DNA of 64,000 nt from Amblyornis subalaris (taxonomy: Eukaryota; Chordata; Aves; Passeriformes; Ptilonorhynchidae): positions 7,496,298-7,560,297 of the forward strand of contig JACAXG010000024.1 in NCBI GenBank assembly GCA_018881555.1, read 5' to 3'. A program made the translations under genes and the position numbers. The notes under the pieces are model-generated. The model searched no databases. It worked only from the letters and a program-made list of their open reading frames with translations, and had not been told where the DNA came from. Shown one piece after another: positions 24,325-37,600 of the stretch (positions are counted from its first letter, which is position 1; each line of letters starts with the position of its first letter).

Positions 24325-27300
24325 ACTATTTTCAAAGCACAGGTGCACATAAATGAACTGCCATGCTTTGTGCTGCAAAAACACTCTGGCAGTGCTAAGG
24401 CATTAAACTAGTCCTCTCGTAGTCTCACTGCTCTGGCTAAGCACATGAGAAATTGAGTTCTCTAATACTCCACAGACCACAGAGAGACACCAGGGAATTA
24501 ACCTGTAAGTTTGTCCTTTTTTGAGTTGTGAGGCCAATAGAGACTTTGCTGATACAAACCATCTTCAAGTCATCGACTGACCTCAAGAAACAAATAAAGT
24601 GGAAATTAAAACCCACCAGAGTTCATTACTCCAATTTCTTTATCAGCACCAATGAATACGTTTTACTCCCATCTTACAGTTTGTGAAAACTTCGTATGCA
24701 CAAAAATACGTATGTTCATGCATGTTTATATATCTCTGACATACTGGAATACTCTCAAGTCATTAACAAAATTTCTCTTGCAGGAGAAAGTGAGAAGGAC
24801 TAATGGTACAGACAGGCAGTTCATGCTGGAGGAGCAGAAGGAAAAAAACCCCATGAAATAAACCCCTCAGAATTCCAGTGGACTTGTGAGGTACACTAAG
24901 AGCAAGACATAATTTTCAAGAGCACTTTAACAGCAATAAGATTTGAACAACATGCTCTTTGAAAAGCTGGTGCAGAACAGCTGGTTTTGATGCACAGGAG
25001 TCAGGACAGAGCCAAGCAAAGGATGCAAAGTTCAGACACAGCAGTTCATGAGGAGTCTACATCCGAACTCACAGCAGAATTGTGACTGCATCCTCAGGTA
25101 TGTGACTAGATTTTAGGGAAAAGAATTGAAAGAGGGATTGCTGAATGTTTCATCGTGTTCAATGACTGTGCACTCCTGCAAACTGTCATCCTGCTGCATT
25201 AGAAGTATTTCAGTCCTTCAGCAAATGCTCTACAGAGAAGGTGCCTCTAAACAAAGTCAGGTAAGGACTCCAACAAATTTTCAGGGCTCCAGAACAAACA
25301 CTTGAAAAGGGATATGATAATAAAATCAAGAAAGACTTGATTTTCAGTGCATTTATNGTCTCAGAAACTAGTTATTTAATACAGTACTATTTAAACTTGC
25401 ATTTGAAGTTCTCCTATTTTACTTTTCAGAAGTATAATAATCTATGGGACTAAAATAAGAAAGCATATTTTTTTTTCCTTTTTAAACAAAAATCAAACAA
25501 TATATGAGGAGAAGCTTATACAACATGCAGCCAGCTGAACACCAAAGCAAATCAGTAAGTTCTATGATTATCAAGAGAAAAATGTCATACTGACTTCATG
25601 GGTAATTAAGAGTCTTTGACTCTGACACTGGATTTCTTCTTAAAGACTTAATAAAATACATAATAGTCCAATAATGTATCTGGATCATGTAAGTTACCTT
25701 GACAACATTCTGAACCACCTTTCAGGAATAACTACTCTTGTTTTGAAGGCAAACATGGGAAAATACTGAAGGTGTGGAAATACAAAACATACACATTCAA
25801 GTATGAACAAACACAATGGCATGAACAGGGACACACACAGCCTTTTCCGTACTTTGGGCAGTAAGATTATTGTGAGCTACTACAAGGAGCAAGAGTTTTC
25901 TAGGTACCAACATATGAATGACATTCATGCATCCCACTCTACTTCAAAATTCCCCATGCCCGGAACAGAGACAAGCAGCTTTTTTAACTGGAGCAGAGTT
26001 TATGCAGACCAGATGCAACCATAAAAATACAAACCACTTGAACCTTAATAAAATACACAGTAATGAAAATGTTGTAAAACAGATACTAAACCCATAAAAT
26101 ATTAACAAGCTTAATCAAAATGAACCAGGGTCAAAACCACTAAGTCCAGCCATCATTTGCAGAAAGACAACAAACACCAGATGTATTCTGATTTTGGGCA
26201 TAAGGAGGAGAAAAAACCCCCAAACCTATTTTCAGCATCGTAGCAATCTACAAGACAAAATACACTGAGCATTTAGTATTTCATTGACTTGAAAATTTAC
26301 AGGTCTTTTATTAAAACTCACTTGGTCACAACTCATGATCTATTCTGTAAAAGAGACATCTGGTATGTGTCAATAATACACAAAATGAGGGACAGTTGGC
26401 CTATCTCTCCCCTCGATCCTTTCTTTAATGCTATTTTCTGAAGAACTTTGCAAAACTCTTCCGAAACAAATCCACTTCAAGGCAGATCTATAAAATCCTA
26501 AATATTTTTTTAAGACACAGATTCTTATAACTTAGTATTTCTTACATGTATATGAGGTCACTTTTTTGTCCTAGAAAGTAACATCTATGTGAAAAAGCCT
26601 AAAAATGAAGTAACATATGTATGTGTGTGTATATACGTATATGTATAAAACAGATATAACTATGTAACAAATCAGGAAAATGCCTCCCATATTCCTCCTG
26701 AAAATTATATGCCACATCTGAACATTTTACATCAGTATTTTCCTTTTTGCAGAAGTGCAGTGCCCTGTTTACCAAACTTTCTGAGCCACTTCAATTCCTT
26801 CAAGGCAAACACTACATTCCTTACTATGGTTTGATATTGGTATGATGCTGTGATTGCAAATACCATTGTTTTATAAAATACAGTTTATTAACCATTATTC
26901 TTAGGCTCTACAGGACAGCGTAGTATTCAACTCTACACTGATTTTGGAAGCAGCAGAAAGATATTTTTGCAGATACAGATTACCAAGGTTTGGGATTCAC
27001 TTCTCTGAGCTGATTGCTGTGTTTGTACAGATCCAGGCAAGTTAGCAGACCTTCATGCATGTGTGGATCAAAACCTCTAATTCTTTGCAGCCCAAGCATG
27101 TAAAAGCCTAAAAATTTATAAAGCAAACTTGAAANCATTGCTTGCCAATTCCTTTGTTTGTCTTTGGCGGTTTTTTTAAAAGTCTTTGCAAGCATTTTCC
27201 TGGGTGGGGAAGACTTGATTTTTTTTTTCCCCTTCTGCAAAAAAAGTGAAGATCTGTGGCTCAGTAACTGTAGCTTCAGGAAAAACACCAAGTATCATGA

Positions 27301-27535
27301 GACAGACATGAAAATCACAAAGAACTGGCAAGAATTTCGTAGTACAGGATTGAAGTGTGAGACTGCCAAAGGAACTGAATTACCTAGCAGCCAAGTGGCT
27401 CATGCCATTTTCTAAAAGCAAATAGAACTGCATTCCAGATCATCACGTAAAATGAATGATGCAGGAAGGTTTAGGCTATTCGGGCAGAGGGGAGAAAAAA
27501 TTAAGGATTAATAGCATGAGGCATTGCCATGGATT
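24325..27535. other. non-coding stretch, nothing recognised
   Basis: AT-rich DNA with frames under about 105 codons. A TG/TA-rich low-complexity tract lies at about 26615-26650. T-rich runs occur at about 25468-25485 and 27220-27232. No gene or named repeat is visible. Confidence 0.45.
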
Positions 27536-27705
27536 TTCCCTGGGAGACTGGGATCTCACTCATTAGAAGTTTTTATGAATAGGTTAGACAGGCATCTGTT
27601 GGGAATGAAGTAAGTACGGTTTATCCTCTCTCCAGGCAAAGGAGTGGAGGAGCGGCCAACATAACATCTGGGGGGTTCTTTGAATTCTACTTTCTATATG
27701 TGATG
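27536..27705 (+). mobile_element. old CR1 LINE 3' fragment
   Basis: The sequence encodes RLDRHLLGM at 27581-27607, matching the end of CR1 ORF2 (family pattern RLDxHLxGM). It is preceded by a degraded 'ccctgggagactgggatctc' segment and followed by a 3' UTR-like stretch ending near 'ggttctttgaattctac', where CR1 has its final 'ccagctctatgattc'. It is more diverged than the copy at 8749-8862, so it comes from an older subfamily. The left boundary is uncertain and could reach about 27450. Confidence 0.65.
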
Positions 27706-30700
27706 CTATACTCTGCAAATGGAGAATGGAAAAACACTTTTCAAACAATAATCAAGTCTTGCTGCAGTGCTTTGAAAAAGAGAGCAGGGCACTGAAAGCT
27801 TGGAAGGTTCAAGCTGGATGTTCTTTACCCGATACTGCTATTCTCTAGCTCAGTGAACATTATTTCACGCATTGCTTGTGAAATCTCCAAATAAGACCAC
27901 TGCTGACAGATTTAAAATTTTCCTACTCTGAATTCCCTGGAAGCTACAGTCTTTCTTTTTTTCTTTTTCCTTTTCCCTGCAAAGGAAATTCCTTTATTCT
28001 CTTTAAGGATACATAGAGACAAGCACATATTTCAAAGTAGTGTATCAACCCTGCCCTGATCTGTCCCCCACCAGACATCACCCTGTAAATTTCCCCAAAC
28101 AAATGTTACAGTCAAGTAATACTCCTTACAAACATCAATCTTTAATGACTGCTCTAAGTAGTTACATCTTGAATTGAGTGGATATACACTGTCACTTGAT
28201 ATTTAAGGTATCAATCCTAATTTTATTTATGTACACACACATGTCTAATGTATGGGAAAATCCTCTCGGGGAGAAAGAGATATTATAGCAAATGTGCCTA
28301 ACATCGTAGCAAAGCAAGGGGATCCAGCCAGGAGAGGCACTTCCTCGCTGGAATTGATAGAGCCCTAGTCATTTACACGAGAGCTGACCCTGACCTTGAT
28401 TCTGATGTATCTTTCTGGAAATTGTTATTTTAAGCCTCTTTACTCTCTGTTTAGTGAGAACAAAACCGCAGCTCACGTGCAGACTCAGAGGTGGGGTGCA
28501 ACGGGTCAGGCTCACCCTGCACGGAGCCGAGCGAGAAGTGGGCTGCCCGGGGTTTCTCCAGGGCCACTGCTAAACTCCAGAGATATTTTAGAGGCTTTGA
28601 AGTAGCCAAAGCTGAACTCACTTTGAAACACTAAACGTGAAAACAAAAGGGCCAAACTTCTCCCAGAATCCAGTCCTGGGAAGCAGCTCAGAGCCTGAAT
28701 GAACGGCTATACAAACACATCCAAAGGGCTCCCATCTAGCCAGGTGCGGCTGCACATGGAGCAGCAAGCGTGAGCCCTGCTCTCCCTTCTCCCATGGGCA
28801 CGGCAGCTGGTTCAGAGCCACATCATCTCTTGGACCGGCCACAGCCTGGCACCTCAGAGTCCTCAGTCAGAGATGGCTGCAGCCCTCGGCACCCTGGCAC
28901 CCAGGGGCAGCACTGCCAGAGTGACCTCCAGCTCTGGACACCTGGCACGCTGGAGCAAAAAGCAATATCCAAACAAGTTACAATCTATTATGATGAGAGT
29001 TCTTTGAGATTTTAAATGTGATTTAATGCTGCAGTAGAGAGCCTTTATACTGCATGCATCCCATACAGTTTCCTTTGTTTTCTTAAATAACATATTGAAG
29101 CACTACGAGACCTATCCTGAGCTGCACAAAACTGAGGGATGGCATTGCATACCAGGGAGCCACCAGCCATCAGCATTTTCAAAACTTCATTCGGTGTTTC
29201 AACAATATTCTCTGCACACCTGAATCCAAAAAATCTTCAGTTAGTCTGCAGACCATTTTTGAAGGGGAAATAAAAATATATTCTTGGAACATTTCAGTGC
29301 ATTGTGAGTGTTGCTAAATTCTTATATTGAAGACAGGGAAAAAACCTCCCAGTTCACCTTCTGTACAGTAATAATTAATTTCTGTATTTTTTTTATTATG
29401 TCTGTCCTAATTTATGTTCTACCTCATATAACTCATCTCTTTCATTTCTAACTATATCTTCATTTAGGAGCTTCTCTGCACTTTCAATTAATTTTTATGT
29501 TTAAAATGAGAGTGTTCTTTTTCTAGGTAACTTTTCCGACAAAGTATCTACTATAACAGAGTATCACATATTACATGACTCAAGTACAGAAAAATATTAG
29601 AGTATTTCTTAAATCCTTATTAAAAAAAATGGTTCCTTTTCTTATTTCTANACCTCAGCCCCAACTCTCTGCCTCCTGTTTCAGTGTTTGGGAATAATTT
29701 CATAATATTTCAAGTTCTATTCCACCTACTTCCCCCTCTATCAAAGCTCTCCAGTTAGGAACTTACTTGGAGAACCTCTAGATTGCATTTTTTTTCCATG
29801 CACTTCTAAATTTATTTCCCAGGCTTTGCCAACTAATCAGTTTAACAAAATGATTTCTCCTCTCATATTTCAAAGGTAGGGCCCGTCATGTAGGAACCCA
29901 TCCTACTTTTCATGTTCATGATCAACACCAAAGATGTCAAACACAAATAGTTTTTGAACCTGCAAACCTACGGGAAATAATTTTCTACCAGGGTGTATTA
30001 GAAGACAATAGGCATCTTGGTCACCTTTTCACACACTATTCTTTTTCTATTAACAATTTCATTTGGACTTTGCAAACTAAAAATCTTCATATTTCTTTCA
30101 ACTATAGAGCTGCTGCTGGCAAAATTTAAAAAAATTCACTCCTACTTTGAAGTTTAAAATCAGCTCTTAAAAATCTTGAATATGGTTTTTTATTAATGGT
30201 AATAACCCAACTACTCATGTGCAGAAGTATGTTCTAAAATGCAGATGTGGGCATGTAAATCTGTAAGGCAATGTGCACCACCTCTTTATTGCAACTTACA
30301 ACACAGGTGCTGTAATTAAAATAATTACTAATTCTTCCATAAAGTTACCTTAACCTGTACTGGTTCCTTCTGTATATAAAAAGTGGCCAGTGACCTAATG
30401 ACCACCTTCAAATGATTTGATTAAATGAAGAAAACTTAAATGCAGCATCACCAAAATAATGTCTTTCTTTGAAAAAAGACCCCATGAGTCCAGGGAGGAG
30501 AAAGAATTTATTTCCCATAGTTAAAACACAACTTCTTTTCAGCAGTGTTGTCTATTAAAAATATTCTGTTTCCAGACACAATTATGTTAGAATTAATCTG
30601 AGGCAAATACGATCTTCAAAACAGTACTTCTAGATCTATAACAGAGTAACAAGGAGATTTTGGTTTAATTTCTCCTTAAAATAAACCATTAATTTCATAG

Positions 30701-31574
30701 AGTCAATATAAATTCTGCAGTCTAAGTGTATTTCCTTTGTAAAGTCAATGCTCCCATATGAGCCACAGACTAGGAAACATTTATAAATCCTTCAGGACCT
30801 CTTTTTACAATGCTTCTACTTTTTGTTCACTTAGGTGACACTATCCATTTAGCTTTGTTTTAAGGCCGGTTTCTTTCACACAGACTTTTGAGCTGCTGGG
30901 GAAAAGGTCCTTCCTTCTATTCCAGAAGGACAGTCAACTGAAGAGCAGATATTCCTCACAGCTTCCCTCCTGCAAAGAGTCATTAAACATACATAACTTG
31001 TGTCTCTGGACAGTGAAACAGGAACGGGACAGATGGGAAAGCACGTACTGGCCCTGTGCTGGCCACAGTCAGTGTCACGGAATCAGTAGGAGCACAAGGA
31101 AATCCCAATGACCATCCATACAGCCAGCACAGTACAAAACCGCTTCTATCCACAGCTGGTTTAAGAGCAATCATTAGATTTGCAATTTTTCTACCTCAAC
31201 TCATGTAAAGATAGTGCTTTATAAGACAGAAATACCGACTGTTTAAAACATGTGATGGAAAATACAGCGTGCTCCTTCCATAAGCCTTCCCTGAATCTCG
31301 ATGCCACTTTCTGCTTTCCGGATTATGCTCCAAACAAGCTGAAGTGGTGCTTTGCCAGGAGGAGAGCTGTTAGTGCAAACAGCAGAAAGTCAGCATGACA
31401 GGCTGCCTTAACCAGGAGCAAAAGAGATTGAGACAGGAAGGATCTTCTCGTTTCTGGCTCCTTTTATAGTGTTATTGAGACACTTCATGGTCTTTGTCTT
31501 CCTAGGATAATTGCAAAGCAAGGAATGATTATCATTGCCGTTCTTCAAATAAAAGAGTGGCTATGGGGCTGTAT
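27706..31574. other. non-coding stretch, nothing recognised
   Basis: A pyrimidine-rich tract lies at about 27951-27977. A mildly GC-rich patch at 28470-28960 has open frames on both strands without domains. The remainder to 31574 is strongly AT-rich with almost no open frames. Confidence 0.45.
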
Positions 31575-31645
31575 TATAAAGGTACTTAGGTGCCTAAGGA
31601 TGCAGATAGGCACCTACTGGTATTTTAGCTCTTAACCTAATTAGC
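31575..31645. repeat. fragment of an ancient interspersed repeat
   Basis: The words AGGTGCC and GGCACCT form a 7-bp inverted pair around a 14-nt spacer ('taggtgcctaaggatgcaga' then 'taggcacct'). This resembles old amniote repeats with repeated 'taggtgcctaa' motifs. The family cannot be named without a library search. Confidence 0.35.
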
Positions 31646-34600
31646 AGATTTAGTTGCAAATTCTAGCCTTGGGCATCAGTGTTTGATAGCTGTGCTGTCT
31701 ATTAAATCACCAGGAATATCATTACAGCTGTCCTTCTGAGTTTCATGTTTAGTGCTTACGTGTAACTTTAGTTAAATGGGAGGAGAAGAATATTCCAAAA
31801 CCTGTGGAGAATAGACTTAAAGTGAATATGTATGAACAATTTGCAACAAAACACATAACAGGCACTGGAGTTATGCCAAGACAGGATATTAAATAGCATA
31901 ATTTAGTTAGTTTAGTTGCCTGGCCTTGTATCTATTAACCACATACTACTTCTGTCACATTATAGTTTCTCACTTCATTCTGAACTTCTAGTTCATAATG
32001 CTCCAGCCTAGGATAAGCAAATTTATTTCACTCTCAGTTTAACATTTTTTATTTCATCTTTTTATATTGTGTCTTTATCTGAAGCTAAAAATAAATGGTT
32101 AACTGCATTAGGCTGCATACCACAAACAGTATGTTTATACAGCTACAAAATTCTCTGTTAACAAATTGGGTGCTATTTAGGATTAAATGGGTCAGAAACA
32201 TTTGCAAAACAGCTCCCAGTGCCAGTACTGCATGGAGAAATTGTCAACATGGGTAGGAATTCTCAAATAGGTACCTTAAATGAACCTAGAAACATTAATA
32301 TTTCAAACTTCCCAAGTCAAAATGAAATATTAGAAGGCTAACATTTATTCTTCTATTTTTACAGGACAGTGCACATTCACAAATTGTATCAGATCTATAT
32401 TTATGTCNCTTCAAAAATAAAAAAAATGGAAAGCAAGCGTTTCCCCCTTGGTTTGCTTCACAGCTTCTATAGAATTTGATTGTTCAGTGTAATCAAACAA
32501 GGATCACCTGGACTAAACGATAGTTGAGCCTCCTTTGTGACAGAAGTATTAACTAACTCTAATTCTGTTATACCAGGTGACAGGACAGGAAATCCACTGG
32601 CCTCAGCGAGCAGTCCTCTCTGGTGCCACATGTGTGCTACAGCTGGCACCATTTTCCCTTCACCAGGACAAGCTCAGAGCACAGGTCTCTGCACTTCAAA
32701 CTCTGATCTCTGGGGAGGTGGGGACGCACCACGCTGGATTTCATTAATCACAGGCCAGCCACCAAAATGCACAAGAAAATGTGATGCTGGCTTTTAGTAT
32801 CAAATAGAAGCTAACACTGACTTAATACTGAATGTAAGGATTTAACAATGCCTATTAATAATGAATAAGGACTTTTCAATTCAGTTTAAACTTAGGTTGA
32901 ACCAGTTGCCGGTCAATCAATTTCAACAGCCATTTACAGTAAGCAGGTGTCTGTCTTCTTTTGAAGTACACAATCTAATAAATTAAAATAATGCTGGTAA
33001 GAAAGGAAAGAAATGCTGACACAGAGGATAGCCACTGCAAGTTTCTATTGTCAGACTATAATACTTGGGCTTTATCTGATGTGCACGTTTGGATAAGCAA
33101 ATGTCATAGACATATCCTAAGACTTAGCTTTTCCTTTCTGCACCTTTTAAGTCTTATGGATGTTTAGCTTTTCAAAATGTTCTATTATCCAAAAGTTAAA
33201 CTCCATGGCTATTCCACACAAGCCCTGATAGAAGGGATTCTCCTCTAAGACAAGACATAAAGCTACTGTTACCCTGGGGAAGTTTTCATTACTTCTCACT
33301 ACAAGACCCTGTGTCTCCTTACTTTTTCAGAGCTTTGCAGCCTGGCGACACTGAGCCAATACCTCTGATTTATCCAGCTCTTCCCTCTGCAGCTTTACAT
33401 ACTTGTTCACTCTTACAAACAGATTAATTGCTACCCCTGCAGTGCCATCTGGGCCAATTCTTGGACTGGGCTTTAGGACATGTTAAAGGATTAGCCCAAT
33501 TACCAAGACCTTTCAGGAGACCTTGGAGCCAGGAACACTCTTACCTGGAGTTACCTATGTCCATTCTTAGAGTTCTCATCAGACACAACTTCTGTCACCA
33601 TGTCCTTCAAGCCACATCTCAGCAACCCAACACCTGTCTCGTCAAGAACATCATAGTACAGGCAAGACATCCAGTCCTCTTATTTACTGAACCATTTATG
33701 CTACCAGAGGAAAATACCAAGTGTAACAGACAAATCTCATGATGTACTAGAGAAAATACCAAGGCAAATGACCCCAGTGACACTACAGCAGGCCTCTCTC
33801 TTCCTATGAGAAGAGGGCTTATTGAAGCATGTAGTCACTGCATGGGCACTCTCTCTCCTGTATACATGTACACATAGACACACAATCTCCTTTACCTTAG
33901 GGAAACAACTACTGTAGCATTCTTGCCTCAAAACTGCTGGCTGCACCCTGCACTGCCATGTGACACAAACCTGCTTGCACACCACCTATATCTGAGCTCA
34001 GAGCAAGGAAAAAAGGCAGCTCCAGGTGTTGTAAGAGCCACCATTACATGCATTTATCTGATGATATTTTGTTTCTAGCAGGTATGAAATCCAGTTGTGC
34101 TTGTTACTTGGCTTGGGATGTCCCTTCTCCCACCACCTGCAGATCAGCTGAGTTGGCATCTCTATTTTTGAACAGGCAATGAAGAGTCCTGACCAAAGTC
34201 AGTCTGTACAAGCACGGAGCTCCTCCCTTTGACTGAAGTCAGTCCAGAAGGACCAGTGATGTTCTTTTTAAGATCAAGTGAAGTGACAGGGAGAAGTCTT
34301 CCTGGCTGTAAGACAGCGGAGCACTGCAATATAGAGCATCTTGATCTATGGCTAGATTAGTTTTTGAACTGACAGTGTTGACACAGCCAAAAAAAAAAAA
34401 ATTTAAACATTTTCTTTAAGAGGAGCAACCAGAATGTGGCAGAGAATCGTCTCTAAAGAATAACGCACAGCCCAGACTAAGCCTATGCAATCTCTCATAG
34501 AGCTGTCTGATTTTTTCTTTCTGTTTCATGATTTACAACATTACAAATTGTGCAGCGGACATCATAACAGCAAAGTTTGATGTTAAATGACTTTTCCAAT

Positions 34601-37600
34601 TTCCCTTATCTCCCCTTGTACTGAAAAGGCTGTGCATGTCTGTCATACAGCACTTCTCCCTTCCACAGAATCTCCAGAAACCAGCCTGAAACCACACTTC
34701 AACGCAGAAGAGCAGTGGCCAGGCGGCCAGTGCCCAGATCCATTAACACTGCTCCAGTGAAACAGTTGTGCTACAGCCCCCACAGTGCAGAGGAAGGAAG
34801 GATTTTTATGGACTATTGGATTTGGAGAACTTCCTCCTGTATTTGCTTTTTCATCATTAAGTCTTTGCGTGCAACCACCTAAACTTATTTTACGACAGGC
34901 CAAGGCAGAGACTTCATACAGAGTTTTGGGCAGGTGTCGAATGGCCACAGAGACCTTTGGAATCCTGCATTTTAGGAGCACAGCATGGAGGAAAATCTTT
35001 TTGCTTAAGGGTTTTTTGAGAATAGCAGAGATGTCTTACACTCAGTAAGCATCAACAACTCTTACAGCAAAGATGGGAAGTGAAACACCAAAATAGAGAT
35101 CTGGCTTTCTAATTCCACAATTCCAGAGACAGACAAGAAGCTTCACAGTAGTGACATCTCTGGTAACTGAGTTGACCATAAAACCAAGCATACAACCCTG
35201 TGAGATGGACTGTCAGATATGGCAGCTGGGGGCAGACANCAACTGGGTGAGCACAGACAGGAAACTACTACCAGAGGCAGATAGGATGGCAGGCATGGCA
35301 GGCTCCATCCTGAACTTCTTTTTCTTTGGGGCGTGTGGCAGATTTGGAGCTGCTCTGTAGTTACTTAAGAATAGCATGCACTAACTCAGTCATCAGAATG
35401 TTTTTTTCTACAGCTATGGTGGTTTCATTCAGTCACAGCCTGTCTGGACAAGCAGGCAGGAAGGAAAAGCATGGCAAAATACATGCCACTTCTTCAAGAG
35501 TTAAAAGTCAGTTCCAAAACGAGGTAGTTCTGGTTTGTTTTCCAGCCAACCTATAAAACTAGCCCTGACCTGGACAGACAAAGCACACAAATACTGCAGG
35601 ATGTTAAGAATGAAGATGAGCCCTAACATAAAGAGCCTCATGCTCTTAAAACTGTGTTTTATTTACTAACAGGAGAAAATAATTATTAAGTAGTGTTATT
35701 TAGGCAAATTCTATATTGTGTAATTCCCTCCTTCCCCCACTGCTGTACAAGATACTTTATGTTAAATGTACCTTCTTCAAACACAATACACCATGAAGTG
35801 CAGATTCCCCGAAAGAAGAACTGTAACTAATGAAAGCCAGAAAGATCAGATAGTGGATCTGATGAAGAGAATTGAAATTCTACTTTGAGGTATAAAACAG
35901 TCACACCTTCCACACTGAGAATAAGACACATGCAAATGGCTTTCAGCCAGCTCTTCCTTAATGTAGAGAACATCATTCCTTAAATGTAGAGAACATGTGA
36001 CCACAACCCCATGCACCCTTAGCACTCCTTAAAACCACGTGTGAAACATGGATGGTTAGGAATAGGAGAGAGGCTGCAGCTTCGACTGGTGGCACCAACC
36101 TGGACCCAGCACTCAGAGGAATCCTACCGAAAAAACCAGACCTTTGGTGCAGATGGGCACTGTGGTCCCTTCCCATCACTTCTCCAGAGTCCACCTTTCT
36201 CTTAGTTGGTAGGAGTGTTTTATGGAAGATAAAAAATCATCAGAGCATGAAATAGCAGAGTTACGAATGCTAATGCTTGCAATGAGTTCTCTCTACATTG
36301 GAGACAGCACCATTGTAAGTATTCACTCTGAGGTACAAGTAACCTTGTTTTGTCTTTAAAAATTACCAGACTGCGTTTCATTTCTTTGCTCACTCTGAAC
36401 TTTATCCTGATGGATTTACAAGAGTCCCACAGTTCACAGGATCTAAGTGCAACCTCTCCTTTTAGAGAGGTTACAACAAAAATGGAAGTAGTCAATCCTC
36501 TCTCTGTGATAGGCACTCTTTGACAAGGACTCTCCTCCTCAGACATCATGAACCTGTCATGCTGCATGAAGCCCTACTGAACTTTTCTTCTTACTTCGCT
36601 AGGCTGATCAAAATGCAGCTCTTGGAAGCTTCTTTCTAAAGCCTCAGATAAAAAATTTACTTTAACAAAACTCTCAAAGATGCTAGTGGAAGTCATTCAG
36701 TTAGTGCAAAACAATGTTAAAAAGCAGGCAAAAATGGACAGAAACCATCATTAACAGGCTACAATAAGCCATCACCACCTCAATGACAGGAGGCACTGCT
36801 AGGAAGGCACACCACATCTGGTGGTAATCACACACAGTTATATCAAAGGTTACAGCCGAATATGGGCAGCAAAAAATGCAGTTAGCTGGAACTCCCTAAG
36901 CGCCAGGGACAATGCTTTCAGAATAGCATGCAAGAAGTGACCTGAAAATAAGAACCCTTGGCTAAAAACTGTGGTCATCCAAAAGACTACACTGAAGGGT
37001 AAAGGAACCGACGCTGGCGTCATTTATCTCCTTTATGTTTAGGTTGAGGCAGACCCTTTAGGAAGTTTTTACACTATAAGGCAAGATAGGTAATGCAGTT
37101 GTTGGAATCAGGAACACAATCCTTGGTTTTGCCATCTATTATTTTAATTCAGATATAGTCTTAGTGACAAGAATATGCATCCTACTGTGCATGACTTTAT
37201 CAATTCATTCATATCAAATTTATAAATGTATGCTACAGCAGATTCTACTGGATTTTCTGCCATTACACAACATAGTCCCTTAGATTTTTATTTTAAATCA
37301 GCTCCTGCTTTTCCAGGAGTTAGTCTGATATAAGGCTTACTTTCTGATATACTTTGCGGGATGACAGCTGGGAAGATGTTACCACACATGTTGCCCTTTT
37401 TTACTGTTTAAGTATCACAGGAGTTTATACAATACATATTCTGAGAGAGAAGTCACAGATCTCTATCATTTAACTGGGAAAACTCTTTTCTTGTATTCGC
37501 TCAGGTCTCTGTCAGGATACAGTAGTTTGGTAATTGCTGAATTCTTTTCTGTGTGTTTACCTAGCCTGTCAAGGTAACAGCCCATGGTATCTTTTTCACA

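Noticed and set aside
25204..25260. Possible exon ending at CAG|GTAAGG
   Set aside because: The short frame is not recognisable and the acceptor is ambiguous; such donor matches occur by chance at this length.
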